DNA from: a bacterium
GTDB taxonomy: Bacteria > Bacteroidota > Ignavibacteria > Kapaibacteriales > UBA2268
Reading direction: 5' to 3'
DNA length: 7,351 nt
NCBI GenBank assembly: GCA_024710535.1
Contig: JANJUO010000329.1
Location: 1 to 7,351, forward strand
This document shows positions 6,803-7,351 of the stretch, piece by piece. The position numbers were made by a program, and so were the translations under genes. The notes under the pieces are model-generated. The model worked only from the letters and a program-made list of their open reading frames with translations, was not told the DNA's origin and did no database searches. The stretch's first letter is position 1; each line of letters starts with the position of its first letter.

Positions 6803-7351
6803 TATAGAACTTTAATGTAACTACTGCTTTTATACTTTTTTCAATAGAAACATCATCATTCATTCCATAATCTGAAATTTCAGTTGAATTAGCAGGAGTT
6901 ATCTGAAAAATGCCCTGATTTGCCGAAGCAAGCGAGCCCACACTTCCACCACTATTTTCTGCTAAAACTTTTGCTCTTTGTGTGGCATCTTTCGTTGCTT
7001 CGCCGAGCATTTCGATTTTTAATTCATTCAATTTAGTGTAATAAAAATTTGGATTAAACGAAATAAATTCAATCCCATTTTGTATTAATTCTGTGGATTC
7101 ATTTGCAATTTTTGTTATCAAATTAATATCGTTTGATGCTATACTAACTCTTTGCTCCAATTGATAACCAAGTTTGATATTAGAAGGATAGCCATTTTCA
7201 TTCATTTGATATTGGATTGTAGTTGTAAGCGAGGAAATTTGAACATCGCTTCTTTTAATTCCCTTATTTTCCAAATAATTAAGAACTTGTTCTTTCTGTT
7301 GCTGAATTGAGTTGTATCCTTCTGTTAATTCTTTGCAATCAACAGTAAAAC
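6795..7351 (-). CDS. SIMPL-domain (DUF541) protein, 5' end outside window
   Basis: The frame is open from the right window edge to the TAA at 6797-6795 and gives 185 visible residues. The TTG at 7274 is an internal codon, not the likely start, because the family-typical sequence EQVLNYLENKGIKRSDVQ runs across it. Further SIMPL-like features are the QLEQRVSIASNDINLI strand-helix, a Y-T-K-L-N-E-L segment, the helix EATKDATQRAKVLAENSG, then GSVGSLASANQGIFQI and a final beta strand ending FYID. Relatives are about 230-250 residues long and usually begin with a signal peptide or membrane anchor, so about 50 residues are probably missing. Members are periplasmic or envelope proteins of poorly defined role; some are linked to stress tolerance or outer-membrane folding. 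The gene lies 32 bp upstream of nrdJ with no terminator between, so co-transcription is possible, but no functional link is evident. Confidence 0.88.
   Translation of the reverse strand, partial: FTVDCKELTEGYNSIQQQKEQVLNYLENKGIKRSDVQISSLTTTIQYQMNENGYPSNIKLGYQLEQRVSIASNDINLITKIANESTELIQNGIEFISFNPNFYYTKLNELKIEMLGEATKDATQRAKVLAENSGGSVGSLASANQGIFQITPANSTEISDYGMNDDVSIEKSIKAVVTLKFYID

Noticed and set aside
7272..7274. TTG start for a 159-residue SIMPL protein
   Set aside because: The frame continues upstream without a stop to the window edge and the extra residues (KEQVLNYL) fit the family helix, so the TTG is an internal leucine codon.

Overview
This AT-rich window most likely comes from a bacterium of the Bacteroidota/Chlorobi/Ignavibacteria group. 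That placement is an inference. It rests on the long B12-dependent ribonucleotide reductase with its TSGCS-type tail, the large exported Asp-box propeller protein of a type common in those phyla, the SIMPL protein, the AT-rich codon use and a TAnnTTTG-like promoter motif. All three genes lie on the minus strand, so transcription runs from the right end of the window to the left. No RNA genes, insertion sequences, CRISPR arrays or phage genes were seen.

Region by region, in transcription order: (1) 7351-6795 is the 3' part of a SIMPL-domain (DUF541) gene whose 5' end lies outside the window. (2) After a 32-bp AT-rich spacer, 6762-3223 is a complete class II (adenosylcobalamin-dependent) ribonucleotide reductase gene, nrdJ. 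All the expected catalytic cysteines are present. (3) 3222-2973 is a 250-bp intergenic region. It holds a clear intrinsic terminator for nrdJ, two sets of short direct repeats and a candidate promoter for the next gene. (4) 2972-1 is a large exported multi-bladed propeller protein with at least ten Asp-box (BNR) repeats. It runs off the left edge, so its C-terminus is missing.

NrdJ makes deoxyribonucleotides from ribonucleotides using B12 and needs neither oxygen nor a separate radical-generating subunit. The SIMPL gene may share a transcript with nrdJ, because no terminator lies between them, but nothing in the sequence links the two functions. The propeller gene appears to be a separate transcription unit, since a terminator and a candidate promoter lie between it and nrdJ.

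Most of the window is ordinary chromosomal sequence. No convincing new system was found. The points worth a second look are the propeller protein of unknown function, the six-cysteine tail of NrdJ, the unusual nrdJ start region, and repeated short motifs in the leaders.
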